The notes beneath the pieces are model-generated. The model did not search any database and was not told where the DNA came from. It was given only the letters and a program-made list of their open reading frames with translations. Both the position numbers and the translations under genes were made by a program. 9,829 nt of DNA from an uncultured Planctomycetales bacterium (GTDB taxonomy: Bacteria; Planctomycetota; Planctomycetia; Isosphaerales; Isosphaeraceae). Below are positions 7,353 through 9,829 of the stretch, one piece after another (the first letter of the stretch is position 1; the number at the start of each line of letters is the position of its first letter). The DNA lies in the NCBI GenBank assembly GCA_937907525.1, contig CALCIB010000332.1, forward strand, positions 1 through 9,829, given 5' to 3'.

Positions 7353-7360
7353 GTCGATCG

Positions 7361-8311
7361 TCAATTCTTGATCGTGTGGTCAACGTCGAGGCTCCCTCGT
7401 CCACGGCGACGCGCCAGGACGATCCCTCCCGCGGCCAGGCCCGTGACCAGAAGAGCCAGGCTCGACGGCTCGGGAACGGACGCCAGCGTCAACCCGGAAT
7501 CGAACGAGACGTCCGAATCCGAGAGCGGCGTCCCGTCGGGGAGGCTCAGTGACGTCAGCGAGATCGTGTGGCCGAACTCCATCGACGCCCAACCGTCCAG
7601 GCCCCGGTAATGCTCCCCTCCCGACGCCGCGCCCATGACCGTCAAGTGCCAGACGTATCCGTCGTATTTTGAGTCGTAGCGGGCCTTGTAGGTCATCGTC
7701 CCGGTGAAGGAGCCGGTTTCCGCGTCGAACGAGACGTCGCGAAAGCCGGGCCCGACGTGCAATTGACCGTCCTCAAGGTCGACGTAGAAGTCGCCCGCGT
7801 GGTTGAAGACGCTCCCGGAGTGGGAGACGACGTCCAGGGAGGTCGTCGGCGCGAAGACGGCCTTGATCCCCGCTTGCGAGTATTGCGCGGAACCTCCCAG
7901 GCTGCCGGAGACCCGGAAGGACAAGGTCAAATAATCGGGGGTCGAGTCGCCGTGGTAGGTGACGACGTCGGCCCAGGAGGCGTCGGCCCGGGCCGAAGCG
8001 TGCATGAAGGAGCCAGTGACGTGTTCGCTGGAGGCCCGCGTCTCCAATCGGATCAAGCCGGCGGCCGAGGCCGAGGTCGCGGCGCTCGCGTAAAGGTGCT
8101 GGGTCCCGTTTCCCGTCCCAGTGCCTTCGTATGCGAGGGCGGCGTGGTCGGCGCCGACGAGTTCCGGGAGGTTGTGAGTCCCCACCGGGGAGCTACCCGC
8201 GACGCCGATCCAAACCTTGGTGTGGTCGGTCAGGTTCCCCGCGCGAACGTTTTGACACGCCGCGGCCGCTGACAGGATGCTCAGGATGATAAAGCTCGCG
8301 TGCTTTTTCAT
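7361..8311 (-). CDS. Secreted PEP-CTERM sorting domain protein, function unknown
   Basis: This 316-residue exported protein begins with a signal peptide: MKKH, a hydrophobic core at 7-18 and a likely cleavage after VRA at about residue 24. Cys19 follows AAA, but position -3 is Ala rather than Leu, so a lipoprotein signal is unlikely. The C-terminus is a clear PEP-CTERM signal: VPEP at 279-282, a hydrophobic segment at 283-299, then RRRGRG at 301-306. In this system an exosortase recognises the tail and sends the protein to the surface or exopolysaccharide matrix; no exosortase gene is in the window. The middle (30-270) is rich in Ser, Gly, Thr and aromatic residues and looks like a beta-sandwich, with no catalytic motif seen. 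The tail carries about ten extra residues after the arginines (LDVDHTIKN), longer than usual. The nearby ribosome site is weak. Confidence 0.82.
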   Translation of the reverse strand: MKKHASFIILSILSAAAACQNVRAGNLTDHTKVWIGVAGSSPVGTHNLPELVGADHAALAYEGTGTGNGTQHLYASAATSASAAGLIRLETRASSEHVTGSFMHASARADASWADVVTYHGDSTPDYLTLSFRVSGSLGGSAQYSQAGIKAVFAPTTSLDVVSHSGSVFNHAGDFYVDLEDGQLHVGPGFRDVSFDAETGSFTGTMTYKARYDSKYDGYVWHLTVMGAASGGEHYRGLDGWASMEFGHTISLTSLSLPDGTPLSDSDVSFDSGLTLASVPEPSSLALLVTGLAAGGIVLARRRGRGSLDVDHTIKN

Positions 8312-8354
8312 ATCGTTTCTCGATGGTGGTCGTTCTTCGTCGCCCGTCCGATGC

Positions 8355-8370
8355 CGATTCGATCGAATCG
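8355..8370. promoter_or_regulatory. Perfect 16-bp palindrome upstream of the PEP-CTERM gene
   Basis: CGATTCGATCGAATCG reads the same on both strands. It lies 43-59 bp upstream of the start codon of the minus-strand PEP-CTERM gene, in a position suited to a dimeric regulator. A second short dyad, CGTCG (8369-8373) with CGACG (8379-8383), abuts it. TCGA and ATCG are frequent words in this genome, so chance is possible. Confidence 0.3.
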
Positions 8371-8540
8371 TCGCGACACGACGTTTTGGAGATTCGCGTT
8401 CGCGCCCACGTCGCGAAGGGTCGCGTCGTAGGCGCTCTGAATCGACGACCGCCGCCGGTCGAAGAGGTTTCCCGGCCCCGTCGCCTTCACCCGTATCATG
8501 ATCTTGGAAGACTCATGACGATCGTCTCCGGTCGTTCACG

Positions 8541-8565
8541 GCGCGGCGTTCGTTCTTCGCCGCGC
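8541..8565 (-). terminator. Hairpin after the RCC1-like gene, candidate terminator
   Basis: GCGCGGCG (8541-8548) pairs perfectly with CGCCGCGC (8558-8565) around a nine-base loop. In the minus-strand direction it begins 18 nt after the stop of the RCC1-like gene. No T-run follows. If it works, the two PEP-CTERM genes are separate transcripts; the remaining gap (8312-8540) then has to hold the second promoter, which I could not pick out. Confidence 0.42.
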
Positions 8566-8583
8566 GGCGGTCGGCGGTGGCGC

Positions 8584-9579
8584 TCAGCCGGCGGGCCTCC
8601 GTCGCCGGGTCGCGACGGCGACGACCGCCGCGCCGAGGGCCAGCATCGCCGCGGCCGCCGGCTCCGGCACCGCCGTCGGGCCGTCGCGCAGCGCGAAGGC
8701 GGTCGCGCCGCTCGCAGCGAGGGTGGTAAACCCCGATCCGGTCGGGGTGCCCGAGATCGCGTCGCCCCCGTCCCAGCCCCATGCCGCGATCGAGCCGTCG
8801 GCCCGCAGCGCGTAGCCGTTCCCGTCGCCCCCGACGACGGCGGTGAACCCGGACTCGGTCGGCGCGCCCGAGATCTGGTTGAAATAGTCGATGTCCCAGG
8901 CGACGATCGAGCCGTCGGCTCGCAACGCGAAGGCGGCATAGAGGCCCGAAGCGATGGCGGTGAACCCGGACGCGGTCGGCGCGCCCGTGAGATGGCCGTA
9001 GCTGTCGTCGCCCCAGGCGACGATCGAGCCGTCGGCTCGCAACGCGAAGGCGGCGTACTCGCTCGCGACGACGGCGGTGAACCCGGACTCGGTCGGCGCG
9101 CCCGTGAGCTGACCGTACCTGTCGTCGCCCCAGGCGACGATCGAGCCGTCGGCGTCCAGCGCGAAGGCGGCGTACTTACTCGCGGCGAGGGCGGCGAACC
9201 CGGTCCCGCTCGGCGCGTCGCCGACCTGGTCGTAGCCGTCGTAGCCCCAGGCGGTGATCGCGCCGTCGGCGTCCAGCGCGAAGGCGACGAGATCGGCGGC
9301 GGCGATGGCGGTGAATCCGGTCCCGGTCGGCGCGTCCGAGATCTGGCCGTTCCCGTCGTAGTTCCCCCAGGCGACGATCGAGCCGTCGGCCCGCAGCGCG
9401 TAGGCGTTCGCGGAGCCCGCGGCGACGGCGGTGAAGTCGTCCCCGGTCGGCGCGCCCGTGACCACGCCGAAAGGGTTCAGGCCCCAGGCGACGATCTCGC
9501 CGGCCTGGGCGGGAGGGATCGCGGTCAGGACGGTCCCGAGCGTGAGGAGCAGGGTGGTTCGTCGAAGGCGGCGGATCAT
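8584..9579 (-). CDS. RCC1-like seven-repeat beta-propeller protein with PEP-CTERM tail
   Basis: This 331-residue secreted protein starts with a signal peptide (Arg-rich MIRRLRR, hydrophobic 9-21, cleavage likely after AQA at 26). It then has seven tandem repeats keyed by the AWG motif, with Trp at 32, 71, 111, 150, 189, 228 and 267. The spacing is 39, 40, 39, 39, 39 and 39 residues. The consensus is roughly DGSIVAWGDDxYGQLTGAPT followed by ESGFTAVAASxYAAFALRA, matching the short bacterial form of RCC1 repeats. Seven repeats fit a closed seven-bladed propeller. In the sixth unit AWG is AWD. The C-terminus is a PEP-CTERM signal: VPEP at 304-307, a hydrophobic stretch at 308-324 and RRRR at 326-329. 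I infer a surface or matrix-located binding scaffold; no enzyme residues are seen. GGGAG at 9586-9590, six bases upstream of the ATG, supports the start. Confidence 0.87.
   Translation of the reverse strand: MIRRLRRTTLLLTLGTVLTAIPPAQAGEIVAWGLNPFGVVTGAPTGDDFTAVAAGSANAYALRADGSIVAWGNYDGNGQISDAPTGTGFTAIAAADLVAFALDADGAITAWGYDGYDQVGDAPSGTGFAALAASKYAAFALDADGSIVAWGDDRYGQLTGAPTESGFTAVVASEYAAFALRADGSIVAWGDDSYGHLTGAPTASGFTAIASGLYAAFALRADGSIVAWDIDYFNQISGAPTESGFTAVVGGDGNGYALRADGSIAAWGWDGGDAISGTPTGSGFTTLAASGATAFALRDGPTAVPEPAAAAMLALGAAVVAVATRRRRPAG
8686..9498 (-). repeat. 117-bp tandem repeat encoding the RCC1-like blades
   Basis: Seven direct units of about 117 bp (one of 120 bp) encode the propeller blades. 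The words GATCGAGCCGTCGG at 8905, 9022 and 9139 (plus-strand coordinates) are exactly 117 bp apart. The central units are most alike at the DNA level, indicating recent duplication or gene conversion rather than only protein-level constraint. Such repeats can collapse in short-read assembly, so the unit count should be treated with some care. Confidence 0.85.
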
Positions 9580-9585
9580 GCAAAG

Positions 9586-9590
9586 CTCCC
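9586..9590 (-). promoter_or_regulatory. Shine-Dalgarno site of the RCC1-like gene
   Basis: On the minus strand GGGAG precedes the ATG at 9579 with six intervening bases, a near-ideal distance. It supports this start over the longer, out-of-frame reading that begins at 9811. Confidence 0.55.
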
Positions 9591-9696
9591 GGTTCGTGAT
9601 GATCGACCGAAGTCGATGCCGACGACTGCGCCCCAGCCCGATCGAGACGCATCCCAGGCCGGCTGATAAGGCGCGGCCGGCGTCGCGCCCTTGAGG

Positions 9697-9720
9697 GAGG
9701 GGACGCGGCGTGGTCCCCTC
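9697..9720. other. GC-rich hairpin upstream of the RCC1-like gene
   Basis: GAGGGGAC (9697-9704) pairs perfectly with GTCCCCTC (9713-9720) around an eight-base loop. It lies about 118-141 bp upstream of the RCC1-like start in the 250-bp end region 9580-9829, where I see no convincing gene. It could be a terminator of something beyond the right edge, or part of the leader of the RCC1-like transcript. No T-run is present. Confidence 0.35.
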
Positions 9721-9816
9721 GTGGCATCAGGGTCATGACGATCGCGACGCGAACCGAACGCCCGTTCTCCGGAATTTCCTGACCGTCACGGATTTTGGGG
9801 GTGGTGGACATGACGG

Positions 9817-9829
9817 CCTTCCCCCCTCG
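9817..9829. repeat. Truncated inverted copy of the left-end repeat (partial)
   Basis: CCTTCCCCCCTCG is the exact reverse complement of bases 37-49, the distal arm and loop of the left-end double hairpin. It is cut by the window edge. Thirteen bases with a C-run is thin evidence, but the match includes the non-repetitive loop bases and ends exactly at the border. Confidence 0.4.

Noticed and set aside
5133..7364. Very long (743-codon) minus-strand open frame opposite the ABC ATPase and permease
   Set aside because: Its translation is dominated by Arg, Gln, Pro, Glu and His with no hydrophobic core or domain, as expected for the complement of GC-rich coding DNA; the plus strand holds intact ABC motifs and membrane segments.
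7361..8311. Lipoprotein signal at Cys19 of the PEP-CTERM protein
   Set aside because: The residue at -3 is Ala instead of Leu/Val/Ile and a standard signal peptidase I site (VRA) follows, so ordinary secretion is more likely.
8491..8525. Promoter for the first PEP-CTERM gene using CATGAT on the minus strand
   Set aside because: Only four of six matches at -10 and no -35-like hexamer at a suitable distance.
8686..9498. CRISPR array, suggested by regular repetition
   Set aside because: The period is 117 bp with no unique spacers between short repeats, and the units are in frame and encode RCC1-like blades.
8323..9666. 447-codon plus-strand open frame with repeated AVGxQREGG units
   Set aside because: The repeats are only the antisense reading of the 117-bp RCC1 repeat; the minus-strand frame has a signal peptide, proper blades and a PEP-CTERM tail.
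9176..9811. Minus-strand open frame starting at 9811 that could be a gene upstream of the RCC1-like protein
   Set aside because: It runs out of frame into the RCC1-like gene and becomes Arg-rich low complexity; no ribosome site or conserved domain in the part before 9579.

Overview
The window is very GC-rich and gene-dense. It carries two secreted proteins with PEP-CTERM sorting tails and a short dyad-symmetric intergenic repeat. Together these suggest a soil or freshwater Planctomycetota bacterium of the Isosphaeraceae type (Paludisphaera/Singulisphaera-like). That assignment is an inference from style and composition; there is no rRNA or other marker gene here.

Layout. (1) 1-50: a double-hairpin repeat. 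(2) 93-3672, plus strand: a three-gene cassette of a zinc-dependent succinylglutamate desuccinylase/aspartoacylase-family (DoeB-like) deacylase, a mandelate racemase-type enolase-superfamily enzyme, and an MFS permease resembling the anion:cation symporter family. The first gap is 41 bp and the second junction is a one-base TGATG overlap. This looks like uptake and early catabolism of an acylated or hydroxy acid whose identity cannot be read from sequence. (3) 3673-3871: a 199-bp gap with a candidate promoter and a strong Shine-Dalgarno site. (4) 3872-7295, plus strand: a membrane-anchored beta-rich protein of unknown function, an ABC ATPase, and a large ABC-2-like permease with about twelve membrane segments. 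These are joined by two ATGA overlaps, so they are very probably one operon making an export or membrane-remodelling complex. (5) 7322-7352: a strong hairpin between convergent genes. (6) 7361-9579, minus strand: two secreted PEP-CTERM proteins. One is a beta-rich protein of unknown role. The other is a compact RCC1-like beta-propeller made of seven 39-40 residue repeats, visible as a 117-bp tandem repeat in the DNA. (7) 9580-9829: no convincing gene. It holds a GC-rich hairpin and, at the very edge, 13 bases matching the left-end repeat in inverted orientation.

No tRNA, rRNA, CRISPR array, transposase or integrase was seen. The most interesting points are the deacylase/enolase/MFS cassette with an altered active-site lysine motif, the two-half architecture of the permease, the seven-blade RCC1/PEP-CTERM propeller with DNA-level blade similarity, and the inverted repeat pieces at both ends of the window. 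Nothing here proves a new defence or mobile system.
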